A DNA stretch of 64,000 nucleotides, taken from the NCBI GenBank assembly GCA_963717475.1, contig OY970337.1, forward strand, positions 1 to 64,000, given 5' to 3'. Of the stretch, positions 43,946-50,657 are shown one piece after another. The translations under genes were made by a program, and so were the position numbers. The notes below the pieces were generated by a model that did no database searches, was not told where the DNA came from, and was given only the letters and a program-made list of their open reading frames with translations. This DNA is from AC-32 sp963717475 (GTDB taxonomy: Bacteria; Actinomycetota; Thermoleophilia; Gaiellales; Gaiellaceae). The stretch's first letter is position 1, and every line of letters starts with the position of its first letter.

Positions 43946-44169
43946 GCCGCGAGGCTCTCCGCGACACGATCACGCGGTTCCGGCAGGACCAGATCGGCCT
44001 GGACGAGCTTCGGGCGGCCGTGGCCGCCGCCGAGGCCGAGGGCGCGCTCGACGACGAGCTGCGACGCCTGGACGTCGCGCTCGAGTCGATCGAGCTAGGC
44101 GTTTGCGAGGCGGACCGGCGCGGTGCGGCGCTCGAGCAGCTCGAGCCCGTCGCCCGGCTGGTTGCCTAG
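43942..44169 (+). CDS. small helical protein coupled to Ku, unknown function
   Basis: The 75-residue product is alpha-helical and charged (ALRDTITRFRQDQIGLDELR, DDELRRLDVALESIELGV). GTG 43942 overlaps the Ku stop (GTGA), so it should be co-translated with Ku. I recognise no family. The stop is interlocked with that of the next, convergent small gene through CTAG. Confidence 0.7.
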   Translation: MSREALRDTITRFRQDQIGLDELRAAVAAAEAEGALDDELRRLDVALESIELGVCEADRRGAALEQLEPVARLVA

Positions 44170-44336
44170 TGCCGCTGCGGGGCGGCGCCGATTGCCTCGA
44201 GCTGCGCCTGGAAGAGGGTCTTGTCGATCTTGCCCTGGTAGATCGGGACCCCTTCCTCGACGCAGAGCTTGATCACCTCCTGCCGATCGATCCCCATCTC
44301 CTTCGACAGTTCCTCGGGCGTCAGGTGATTTGCCAT
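44166..44336 (-). CDS. 56-residue HTH-like small protein
   Basis: This short gene is easy to miss. ATG 44336 has a strong GGAGGAG ribosome-binding site nine bases upstream. The product MANHLTPEELSKEMGIDRQE continues VIKLCVEEGVPIYQGKIDKT and LFQAQLEAIGAAPQRH. The first half looks like a helix-turn-helix (LTPEELSKEMGIDRQEVIKL) of the excisionase/MerR type, but it may be another small helical fold. A leader of about 140 bases with an intrinsic-type terminator lies before it, which suggests that its expression is controlled by attenuation. Confidence 0.75.
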   Translation of the reverse strand: MANHLTPEELSKEMGIDRQEVIKLCVEEGVPIYQGKIDKTLFQAQLEAIGAAPQRH

Positions 44337-44375
44337 TCGCTGCTCCTCCCTGTTCGTCCAGAAAATGCGGGTACT

Positions 44376-44409
44376 AAAAAACCCGCCTGCGCTATTGCGC
44401 CGACGGGTT
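44376..44409 (-). terminator. intrinsic terminator in the leader of the 56-residue gene
   Basis: On the minus strand AACCCGTC (44409-44402) pairs with GGCGGGTT (44387-44380), with an inner GCGC-AATA-GCGC stem, followed by a T run (44381-44376). It lies 40 bases upstream of the small gene's start. The 3' arm can also pair with ACCCGC at 44372-44367, so two structures compete. Confidence 0.65.
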
Positions 44410-44496
44410 AGTCGACTTCACCTCTTGGCTGTCCGGCAGGAATCAGGGGTCCTGCCTCCCCGAGCGATTCATCATCTCCAAGAATAATCGCCGCGG
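44410..44496 (-). other. structured leader or small-RNA candidate
   Basis: Between the terminator and the divergent hydrolase gene lies GGCAGGA (44456-44450 on the minus strand) paired with TCCTGCC (44441-44435) around an eight-base loop. Together with the terminator this could be an attenuator or a short RNA. On the plus strand AATAAT at 44483-44488 is a possible -10 element for the hydrolase gene. No known riboswitch class was recognised. Confidence 0.35.
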
Positions 44497-45342
44497 GTGT
44501 CGGACGCAAAGCCTGAGCTGCCGGGGTTCGAGGAGCGCTTCGCCGAGGGTCGGGGAGCGCGCCTTCGCTACCTCGTGGCGGGAGACGGTGAGCTGCTGCT
44601 CCTCGTGCACGGGCTCGGCGGCTCGGCTGCGAACTGGCTCGCGCTGGCACCGCTGCTCCTGCCCGGGCGGCGGCTGATCGTGCCGGACCTTCCCGGTCAC
44701 GGCGGTTCCGACCCGCTGCCGGCCGCCGCGAGCCTGACTGCCTACGCGGATAGCCTCGCGGCGCTCCTGGACGGCCCGGCCGCGGTCGTCGGCCACTCGC
44801 TCGGCGGCGCGATCGCGCTGCGCCTGGCGATTCGGCGGCCGGAGCTCGTGAGCGCTCTGGTTCTGGCCGGCGCCGCGGGAATCTCGTCTGGGTCGCGGCG
44901 TGCGCGCTACGGCCTGACGATCACGGGCCTGCTCAAGCCCGGGCGGAGGATCGCCCCGCACCGCGAGCGGGTCGCGCGCTCGGCGGCGCTGAAGACCCTC
45001 GTCTTCGGCCGGTGGGGCGCCTCTGACCCGCCTGCGCTTCCGTCGGAGATGGCCGAAGCGTTTCTCTCGGGCCCCGCGCGGCACACGGACACCGTCAGCG
45101 CGGCCAAGGCGCTCGTCCGAGACGACCCGCGCCCTGACCTCGAGCGCGTCCGCTGCCCTGTTCTGCTCCTCTGGGGCGCCCGGGACAACCAGCTCCCCGT
45201 GGGCGACGCATTCGAGTACGCCCGCCGCCTGCGCGCCCCGCTGCGCGTGATCGCCGACTGCGGCCACCTCCTGATCGGCGAGCGCCCGGAAGCCTGCGCG
45301 GATGCGATCGAGTCGTTCCTCGAGAACGTTCGAGTTTCGTGA
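44497..45342 (+). CDS. alpha/beta hydrolase
   Basis: The 281-residue enzyme has the oxyanion-hole motif LLVHGLGGSAANW, the nucleophile elbow VVGHSLGGAIALRLA, an acid in LLLWGARDNQLP and the catalytic His in IADCGHLLIGERP, the normal triad order. The substrate cannot be told; related proteins are esterases, haloperoxidases and C-C hydrolases. GTG 44497 lies eight bases after an AATAAT box, so it may be leaderless. Confidence 0.9.
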   Translation: MSDAKPELPGFEERFAEGRGARLRYLVAGDGELLLLVHGLGGSAANWLALAPLLLPGRRLIVPDLPGHGGSDPLPAAASLTAYADSLAALLDGPAAVVGHSLGGAIALRLAIRRPELVSALVLAGAAGISSGSRRARYGLTITGLLKPGRRIAPHRERVARSAALKTLVFGRWGASDPPALPSEMAEAFLSGPARHTDTVSAAKALVRDDPRPDLERVRCPVLLLWGARDNQLPVGDAFEYARRLRAPLRVIADCGHLLIGERPEACADAIESFLENVRVS

Positions 45343-45357
45343 CGGTGCCTGGCACCG
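45343..45357 (+). repeat. palindromic repeat CGGTGCCTGGCACCG, copy 1
   Basis: Directly after the hydrolase stop codon. The same 15-base palindrome occurs again at 45421-45435. Both are followed by G/TGACGG. Confidence 0.7.
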
Positions 45358-45419
45358 GACGGCCACGCGCAGATGCAGGCGAAGTTCGGCTTTCGTGACA
45401 CCTTCGCGACGCTTCCTTC

Positions 45420-45436
45420 ACGGTGCCTGGCACCGT
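45420..45436 (+). repeat. palindromic repeat ACGGTGCCTGGCACCGT, copy 2
   Basis: A perfect 8+1+8 palindrome, 77 bases after copy 1. The spacer contains TTTCGTGACACC, which echoes the TTTCGTGACGGTGCC at copy 1, so the region may have arisen by duplication of a short element. Confidence 0.7.
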
Positions 45437-45496
45437 GACGGATCTGTGACGCGCGGCGGGCCTTCCCGAGCGAACAGGCGCTAACCTGTGCGTGCT

Positions 45497-45570
45497 CGGG
45501 GTGTGGCGCAGCCTGGTAGCGCGCTCCGTTCGGGTCGGAGAGGTCCCCAGTTCAAATCTGGGCACCCCGA
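45497..45570 (+). tRNA. tRNA-Pro (anticodon CGG)
   Basis: All arms pair: acceptor CGGGGTG/CACCCCG (45497-45503 and 45563-45569) with A as discriminator, D stem GCGC/GCGC, anticodon stem CTCCG/CGGAG with loop TTCGGGT (anticodon CGG at 45531-45533) and T stem CCCAG/CTGGG with TTCAAAT. CCA is not encoded. It reads CCG proline codons, common in this GC-rich genome. Confidence 0.96.
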
Positions 45571-45580
45571 TCGCGCGTCG

Positions 45581-45633
45581 CGGGGCCGTTGGCCCCGCTC
45601 GCTTCACGGGGGAACCATCTGGTTCCCCCGTGA
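45581..45633 (+). terminator. double hairpin after tRNA-Pro
   Basis: CGGGGCC-GTT-GGCCCCG (45581-45597) is followed by a perfect 13-bp stem, TCACGGGGGAACC and GGTTCCCCCGTGA, around a four-base loop (45604-45633). These probably end tRNA transcription, although no T-tract follows. Confidence 0.55.
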
Positions 45634-45766
45634 GCCCCTCCTTGACTACGTGGGCGTTCGCTCGAGGGTGCGAGGAGCGGCGGCTGCCGCGGCTAGGACC
45701 GACTTCACCCGGAGGCCGCTATGGCCGAGCCGGGCCAAGCCCGACTCGGCGGCGAGGGCGAGCACA

Positions 45767-45800
45767 CTCGCCTGCGCCAGTGTTCGGGAATGTCACTCGA
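45767..45800 (+). repeat. 34-base intergenic motif, copy A
   Basis: Contains GCCTGCGCCAGTGTTCGGGA. It matches copy B (46945-46978) at 29 of 34 positions. It lies about 90 bases upstream of the FUSC-like gene. Confidence 0.6.
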
Positions 45801-45887
45801 CCGCGTGCTGCGGGTGAGCCGCGTCGTCCTGATCGGATGATGCGCGTTGGGGCCTGATCGGGGATAAGGGTCGCTCAGGAGGAACGC

Positions 45888-46913
45888 TTGGGCGAGACCG
45901 AGCACGTCGAGGCTCCAAGTCAGGCGTCAGCGGGGGCGGACGCCGTAGAAGTCCGCGGTAAGCCGTCCCGCGCACGACGGACCATGCACATCCTTGGTGC
46001 GCTCCTGGTGGCTGTTGTCCTTCCCGCCGTCGTGATCGGTGTGCTCGTCGGGAAGTTCGGAGCCACGGCCATGGTCACCGGGGTTCTCCTTGGCGGTGTC
46101 GGCGCGAAGCTCGGCGGCACTCGCCGGATGAGCTATCTCGCCCCGTTGATAGGGCTCGCGGCGGGGCTGGGCGCGTTCACGGCCTACGACTGGTGGTGGG
46201 CGGCACTGCTCGCGACCGTCGGGGTGATCGCGGGTGCCGGGATCGGGTTTGGCTGGTTCGCGCCGCTGCTCATGGTTCCGTTCGCGGCGACCTTCGTTGT
46301 GCCGGAGGCCTCTGCCAGGAACGCGTCTGTCTACGGCCTCATCGTCGGGATCGCAACCCTCTACGGCGTCGTGCTCGCGCGTCGGTTCGGGGTTCCCGAG
46401 GTTGTGGACGGTGAGCGGCGCTCCGCCCCCGAGGCGGCCGTCGTCGCCCTCGGGCTCGGTGCGGTGCTGGCTGCCAGCGCGTCGCTCGGCGTCGCGCTCG
46501 GATGGACGGAGCCGTACTGGGTCCCCGAGCCTGTGCTCATCCTCGTGCTGTACATCCTCATGGGGAAGCGCGACCGGATACGCGGGAAGGCTCTCGGCAC
46601 GGCGGCCGGGGTCGCCGCCGCGATTCCCGTGGCGATTGTGTCGCCTCCCGGATGGGTGCTCACGGCGATCGGCGTAGTCGTGTTCGTCGTCGCGTTGACC
46701 CAGGCCAAGACCTACTGGCTCATGTACGGCCTGTACACGTTCTCGCTCGTGATGCTGCTCGCCGCGCCCGGCCAGGTTGGCTTCGAGGCCGAGGAACGCG
46801 GCTTCCAAATCCTGGCAGGCGTCGCCCTGCTCGCCGTCGGTCTGGCCGTCGTTCACGCGCTCGCTAAGCGGTTCGCCACGCGTGACCCGCAGCCGGAGCT
46901 CACCACGGCCTGA
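45888..46913 (+). CDS. FUSC-like integral membrane protein
   Basis: The 341-residue protein has about ten hydrophobic helices in two halves separated by a polar loop near residues 175-185 (VVDGERRSAPEAAVVAL). The second half includes LILVLYILMGKRDRIRGKAL, like the conserved RxxGTxxG motif of FUSC/aromatic-acid exporter proteins (here RIRGKALGTAAG). Efflux of a small organic acid is an inference. The start is TTG 45888 with a strong AGGAGG five bases before it. Unlike most solitary genes here it has a proper leader and ribosome-binding site. Confidence 0.8.
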   Translation: MGETEHVEAPSQASAGADAVEVRGKPSRARRTMHILGALLVAVVLPAVVIGVLVGKFGATAMVTGVLLGGVGAKLGGTRRMSYLAPLIGLAAGLGAFTAYDWWWAALLATVGVIAGAGIGFGWFAPLLMVPFAATFVVPEASARNASVYGLIVGIATLYGVVLARRFGVPEVVDGERRSAPEAAVVALGLGAVLAASASLGVALGWTEPYWVPEPVLILVLYILMGKRDRIRGKALGTAAGVAAAIPVAIVSPPGWVLTAIGVVVFVVALTQAKTYWLMYGLYTFSLVMLLAAPGQVGFEAEERGFQILAGVALLAVGLAVVHALAKRFATRDPQPELTTA

Positions 46914-47073
46914 CCCGCGACAGAACACAACAAACGAAGCCGCGCTTGCCTGGGCCAGTGTTGGGGAATGTCCCCCGAAAGTCGAGGCGTCTCAATCGAG
47001 GGAAAGCATCGATGGGTGCATGTGGCTCTTGCTCCGCCGTAGCGTTGGTTCACAACCGAAGGAGGAGACGCAG
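46914..47073 (+). other. intergenic region before the potassium channel gene
   Basis: 160 bases with the second copy of the 34-base motif (46945-46978) and a GGAGGAG ribosome-binding site (47061-47067). I saw no other gene. Confidence 0.5.
46945..46978 (+). repeat. 34-base intergenic motif, copy B
   Basis: Contains GCCTGGGCCAGTGTTGGGGA. A shorter, weaker match (TCGCCTGGGCGAGTGT) is at 47777-47792. Confidence 0.6.
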
Positions 47074-47517
47074 ATGGCAAACGAGACTCGCCTTGAGCGC
47101 TGGCTCGACCGTGCCCTTGCGCGGGCCAAGACGCCCCGCGGCGGTGCGATTCTCATCGCCGAGATCACGACCATCGCGACAGTCGGCTTTGGCCTGCTGA
47201 TGACGACGATCGACCACAAGAACTTCAGCACGCTCGGCATGGGCCTCTGGTGGTCCGTCCAGACGGTCACGACCGTAGGTTATGGCGACCACGTCCCGAC
47301 CAACGTTGCCGGGCGGCTCGCGGCCGCGTTCGTGATGCTGCTCGGACTCGCCTTCCTGGCCGTGATCACGGCGGCGATCACGAGTACGTTCGTGGCGCGG
47401 GCCACCGAAGAGCGGATGAGGCGCTCCCGCGGTGTCGCCCCGGCGACTGCGCAAGACGTGCGCGACATCAACGTGCGGTTTGACCGCTTGGAGGCCCTGT
47501 TGCGGGAACGGTTCTAA
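47074..47517 (+). CDS. two-TM potassium channel protein
   Basis: The 147-residue protein has two membrane helices (GAILIAEITTIATVGFGLLM and AAAFVMLLGLAFLAVITAAI) flanking a pore loop with the potassium selectivity filter TVGYGDHVPT. A basic, helical C-terminal tail (TEERMRRSRG to EALLRERF) follows and may tetramerise. There is no RCK/TrkA-N ligand domain. ATG 47074 has GGAGGAG six bases upstream. It lies beside the FUSC-like gene, and both are preceded by the 34-base motif. Confidence 0.9.
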   Translation: MANETRLERWLDRALARAKTPRGGAILIAEITTIATVGFGLLMTTIDHKNFSTLGMGLWWSVQTVTTVGYGDHVPTNVAGRLAAAFVMLLGLAFLAVITAAITSTFVARATEERMRRSRGVAPATAQDVRDINVRFDRLEALLRERF

Positions 47518-47794
47518 CAGACCACCGCTCCGGCTACGAGCGGTTCCCATCGCTCTAGTTGTCGTCGGGTTGCGACGGCCCACAGCAACCGCTGTCGGTT
47601 GAGCATCGTCTGGTCGAAGTACTCGTCGGCCAGGGGAGAGGTCCTAGAGGCCAGGCCGGACAGCGGTGCCGCGAAACGCGCCGAGTTTTTTTCGAGCGCA
47701 GCGTGCACCTGTCTGGCCCTCGAAGGCGGGGCCGCTGGTCCTACCCCGGCTCAAGTGGAGCCGGGCTAGCGAATCGTCGCCTGGGCGAGTGTCC
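47518..47794. other. intergenic region between potassium channel and small minus-strand gene
   Basis: 277 bases without a clear gene. A run of seven T at about 47685-47691, a hairpin at 47745-47765 and a partial copy of the 34-base motif (47777-47792) are the only features seen. Confidence 0.5.
47745..47765. terminator. bidirectional hairpin between convergent genes
   Basis: CCCGGCTC (47745-47752) pairs with GAGCCGGG (47758-47765) around AAGTG. It lies 30 bases past the stop of the minus-strand 51-residue gene and could serve either strand. Confidence 0.45.
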
Positions 47795-47950
47795 TTAGCG
47801 CCCGAGCAGTTTTCGCAGGCGGTTGCGCAGCGACGGCGCGGATTCGCGGTTCAGCGCTGCTTCGCGCTTCGCCTCCTGCCGGACCCAGGCCTTGTGGCGG
47901 CTCGAGCGGGTGCCGTACTTCGGCTTCCAGTAGACGGGCTTCGGGCTCAT
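47795..47950 (-). CDS. 51-residue basic protein coupled to the CoA-binding gene
   Basis: Short gene. ATG 47950 overlaps the stop of the upstream CoA-binding-domain gene (ATGA). The product begins MSPKPVYWKPKYGTRSSRHK and continues with a helical, basic part (WVRQEAKREAALNRESAPSL, then RNRLRKLLGR). I know no family. The tight coupling and sensible composition support it as real. Confidence 0.6.
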   Translation of the reverse strand: MSPKPVYWKPKYGTRSSRHKAWVRQEAKREAALNRESAPSLRNRLRKLLGR

Positions 47951-48348
47951 CGCGCGAGGTACAGCTTATGGACGACCTTCGTGCACGCGTCCTCGACGTA
48001 GTCGAGCCCGGCCTCCCCGGCGATCTCTCGCGCCTCGGGCGAGACGATCCCCACCTGGAGCCAGAGGGCGCCGGCTCCCGCCTCCACCGCCTCGCGCGCA
48101 TGGGCCGCGCAGAACTCCGGCCGGCGGAAGACGTCGACGAGGTCGATCGGCTCGTCGATCTCGGCGAGCGAAGACACGCACGGCACTCCGAGCACCTCGT
48201 CGCAGTCGGCCGGCCGCACCGGGATCACGCGGTAGCCCGCGCCGAGGAGGTAGCGCATCACGTCGTTGCTCGGCCGGTCGGGGTTCGGAGACGCGCCGAC
48301 GACGGCGATCGTCCGCGCCTCGGCCAGGATCTGCTGGGGCGATCTCAT
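47947..48348 (-). CDS. CoA-binding domain protein (YccU-like)
   Basis: The 133-residue protein is a single Rossmann-like CoA-binding domain: TIAVVGASPNPDRPSNDVMR at the nucleotide loop, then GYRVIPVRP, IDLVDVFRRPEF and the terminal DACTKVVHKLYLAR. Its exact role in bacteria is unclear. The ATG is at 48348, 25 bases from the divergent amidase gene. Confidence 0.9.
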   Translation of the reverse strand: MRSPQQILAEARTIAVVGASPNPDRPSNDVMRYLLGAGYRVIPVRPADCDEVLGVPCVSSLAEIDEPIDLVDVFRRPEFCAAHAREAVEAGAGALWLQVGIVSPEAREIAGEAGLDYVEDACTKVVHKLYLAR

Positions 48349-48361
48349 TCGAGCCGAAAGC

Positions 48362-48367
48362 TATCCT
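48362..48367 (+). promoter_or_regulatory. -10 element of the amidase gene (leaderless)
   Basis: TATCCT ends six bases before GTG 48374. No ribosome-binding site is present, so transcription probably starts at the start codon. The -35 region is poor. Confidence 0.45.
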
Positions 48368-48373
48368 CAGGCC

Positions 48374-49207
48374 GTGACCGACCTCCTGCGCGTGGCCTGC
48401 GTCCAGATGACGAGCGGGCCGGACAAGGCGGCGAATCTCGACAAGGCCGAGCCTCTCGTCGCCCGTGCGGCGGCGTCCGGCGCGGACGTGGTCGTCCTCC
48501 CGGAGAAGTGGAATGCGATCGGGGACGGCGACGTCCTCTACGCGGCGGCTGAACCGCTCGAGGGCGGCGAGACCGTCGAGCTCATGGCCGGCTGGGCCCG
48601 CAGCCATGGCATCACCCTCGTCGGCGGCTCGATCGCGGAGCAGCGTGAAGGCCGGGAAAAGCTGGCGAACACGTCGATCGCCTTCGGCCCCGACGGCGAG
48701 GTGCTGGGCGTCTACCGCAAGATCCACATGTTCGACGTCGAGGTCGAGGGCAACGTCTATCGCGAGTCCGAGGCCCAGGAGGCGGGCGACGAGCCCGTCG
48801 TCGTCCAGGCGGATTGGCCGATCGGGCTGACCGTCTGCTACGACATCCGCTTCCCCGAGCTGTACCGGATTCTCGCGCTCGAGGGCGCCGAACTGGTCAC
48901 CGTTCCATCCGCGTTCACCGTGCCGACCGGCCGCGATCACTGGGAGGTGCTGATGCGGGCTCGCGCGATCGAGAATCAGTGCTACATCGCAGCGCCCGCG
49001 CAGTTCGGCATGACGAGGCCGGGGAAGCCGAGCTACGGCCGCTCGCTGATCGTCGACCCGTGGGGCATCGTGCTCGCGCAGGCGCCCGACGAGGAGACGG
49101 TGATCTCGGCCGAGCTCGACCGAGCGAGGCTGCAGTGGGTGCGCGAGAAGCTCCCGTCGCTCAAGAACCGCCAGGCGGACGCGTACCGCTGGCCGGCGCC
49201 GGCCTGA
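48374..49207 (+). CDS. nitrilase-superfamily amidase (Nit1/omega-amidase-like)
   Basis: The 277-residue carbon-nitrogen hydrolase has the catalytic triad Glu (VVVLPEKWNAIGD), Lys (VYRKIHMFDVEVEG) and Cys (GLTVCYDIRFPELYR). The HMFDV and CYDIRFPEL forms fit the branch with Nit1 (deaminated glutathione amidase) and Nit2 (omega-amidase). A metabolite-repair or amide-degrading role is likely. GTG 48374 is chosen from the leaderless -10 box and the canonical LLRVACVQMTSG start. Confidence 0.9.
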   Translation: MTDLLRVACVQMTSGPDKAANLDKAEPLVARAAASGADVVVLPEKWNAIGDGDVLYAAAEPLEGGETVELMAGWARSHGITLVGGSIAEQREGREKLANTSIAFGPDGEVLGVYRKIHMFDVEVEGNVYRESEAQEAGDEPVVVQADWPIGLTVCYDIRFPELYRILALEGAELVTVPSAFTVPTGRDHWEVLMRARAIENQCYIAAPAQFGMTRPGKPSYGRSLIVDPWGIVLAQAPDEETVISAELDRARLQWVREKLPSLKNRQADAYRWPAPA

Positions 49208-49974
49208 TCAGCGAGCGCTGGAGTCTGACCCCGGTCGAGTCGTTCGAGCCGGGGGCTGCGTCCACCGTCGTCCAGCGGGTCCGGCGCGCTGACGGGAGCG
49301 AGGCCGTGCTGAAGATCCAGAAGCCGCACCGTGAGAGCGAGCACGAGGCCGCGGCGCTCGAGCTCTGGGACGGCGACGGCGCGATCCGGCTGCTCGACCA
49401 CGACCCGGAGGAGCACGCGCTCCTGCTCGAGCTCTGCGTGCCGGGAACGCCGCTCTCGGCCGCCGGCCAGGAGACGGCGCTCGATGTCTTCGTCGAGCTC
49501 CTGCCGCGGCTCTGGAAGCCGGCGGGTGAGCCTTTCCGGCCGCTGGCCGACGAGGCGGCTTGGTGGGCCGAGTACCTGCCCCGCCAGGACTGGAGCTTCG
49601 CGCCGAAGTTGCTCGACGCGGCGCTCGAGGCGATGCGCGAGCTTTCGCCGACGCAGGGCGAGCAGGTGCTCGTGAACCAGGACCTGCACGGCGACAACGT
49701 CCTCGCGGCGGAACGCGAGCCTTGGCTCGTGATCGACCCGAAGCCGCTCGCGGGCGAGCGCGAGTTCGCAGTCGCGCCGATCGTCCGCTCGTTCGAGCTC
49801 GGCCACTCGAAGCGCGACGTCCTGCACCGCTTCGACCGGCTCACGTCGGAGCTCGGGCTCGACCGCGAACGGGCGCGCGGCTGGGCGGTCGCGCAGACGG
49901 TCGCGTGGGCGGGCGACAGCGACTTCAGCCGCACGCACCTCGAGACCGCGCAGTGGTTGCTGGAGAACACTTGA
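49204..49974 (+). CDS. aminoglycoside/hydroxyurea phosphotransferase-like kinase
   Basis: The roughly 256-residue protein is a small-molecule kinase of the streptomycin 6-kinase (APH_6_hur) type. It has the lysine of the N lobe (EAVLKIQKPHRESEHEA), the catalytic loop VLVNQDLHGDNVLAAEREPW and the metal-binding Asp in LVIDPKPLAGEREFAVAPIV. The start is unclear: a CTG at 49204 fits the protein, while a GTG further upstream would overlap the amidase gene by about 70 bases. Whether it gives resistance or phosphorylates a metabolite cannot be told. A HAD phosphatase gene follows with a four-base overlap. Confidence 0.82.
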   Translation: MISERWSLTPVESFEPGAASTVVQRVRRADGSEAVLKIQKPHRESEHEAAALELWDGDGAIRLLDHDPEEHALLLELCVPGTPLSAAGQETALDVFVELLPRLWKPAGEPFRPLADEAAWWAEYLPRQDWSFAPKLLDAALEAMRELSPTQGEQVLVNQDLHGDNVLAAEREPWLVIDPKPLAGEREFAVAPIVRSFELGHSKRDVLHRFDRLTSELGLDRERARGWAVAQTVAWAGDSDFSRTHLETAQWLLENT

Positions 49975-50657
49975 GCCTGCGCGCGGTCCTGTTCGACGTG
50001 GACTTCACGATCGCGCGGCCGGGGCCGGAGCTCGGGCCGGAGGGGTACCGGCGGCTCGGCGAGCGCTTCGGCCTCGACCTCGATCCCACGCGCTACGCCG
50101 CAGCCCGCCAGAAGGCGGTCGAGGGCATCCGCCGCCACCCGGAACTCGAGCACGACGAGGAGATCTGGGTTGCGTTCACCGAGCGGATCATCCGGGGCAT
50201 GGGCGGCGACGCCGACTCCGCCTACGAGTGCGCCGTCGAGATGACGCGCGCCTGGGAGCACGCGGCGCACTTCGAGCTCTACGAGGACGCGCTTCCGGTG
50301 CTCGACGTGCTGCGAACGCAGGGCCTCAAGCTCGGCCTCGTCTCCAACACCGGCCGCGACCTCGCAGCGTTCGTGGCGCACCACCGGCTCGCGGTCGACG
50401 CCGCCATCGGCTCGGGGGCGTTCGGGCGGACGAAACCGCATCCGACGATCTTCCAGGCGATCCTGCAGGAGCTCGAGGTGGAGCCTGCCGAGACGGCGAT
50501 GATCGGCGACTCGCCCGAGGACGACGTCGAGGGCGCGCTCGCGGCAGGAATCGAGCGCGCGTTCCTGCTCGATCGCGAGGACCGCTACCCGGAGGTCGAG
50601 GCGCGCCTGCCCGACCTCTACGCGCTGCCCGCGGCGCTTGGCTTACCGCCGAGCTGA
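49971..50657 (+). CDS. HAD-family phosphatase
   Basis: The 228-residue protein has HAD motif I as FDVDFTIARPG (DxDxT), motif II LVSNTGRDLA, motif III Lys in FGRTKPHPTIF and motif IV MIGDSPEDDVEGAL, with an alpha-helical cap between I and II. The first Asp of motif I is the nucleophile. The TTG at 49971 overlaps the kinase stop (TTGA), and the pair could phosphorylate and dephosphorylate related metabolites. The end overlaps the convergent CoA-transferase by 40 bases. Confidence 0.88.
   Translation: MSLRAVLFDVDFTIARPGPELGPEGYRRLGERFGLDLDPTRYAAARQKAVEGIRRHPELEHDEEIWVAFTERIIRGMGGDADSAYECAVEMTRAWEHAAHFELYEDALPVLDVLRTQGLKLGLVSNTGRDLAAFVAHHRLAVDAAIGSGAFGRTKPHPTIFQAILQELEVEPAETAMIGDSPEDDVEGALAAGIERAFLLDREDRYPEVEARLPDLYALPAALGLPPS

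Larger units (their letters stand above)
45571..45887. other. intergenic region after tRNA-Pro with hairpins
   Basis: About 317 bases without a convincing gene. It holds two hairpins right after the tRNA, a third imperfect one (GCCGAG...CTCGGC, 45724-45750), and a 34-base motif (45767-45800) that recurs at 46945-46978. AGGAGG at 45877-45882 is the ribosome-binding site of the next gene. Confidence 0.6.
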
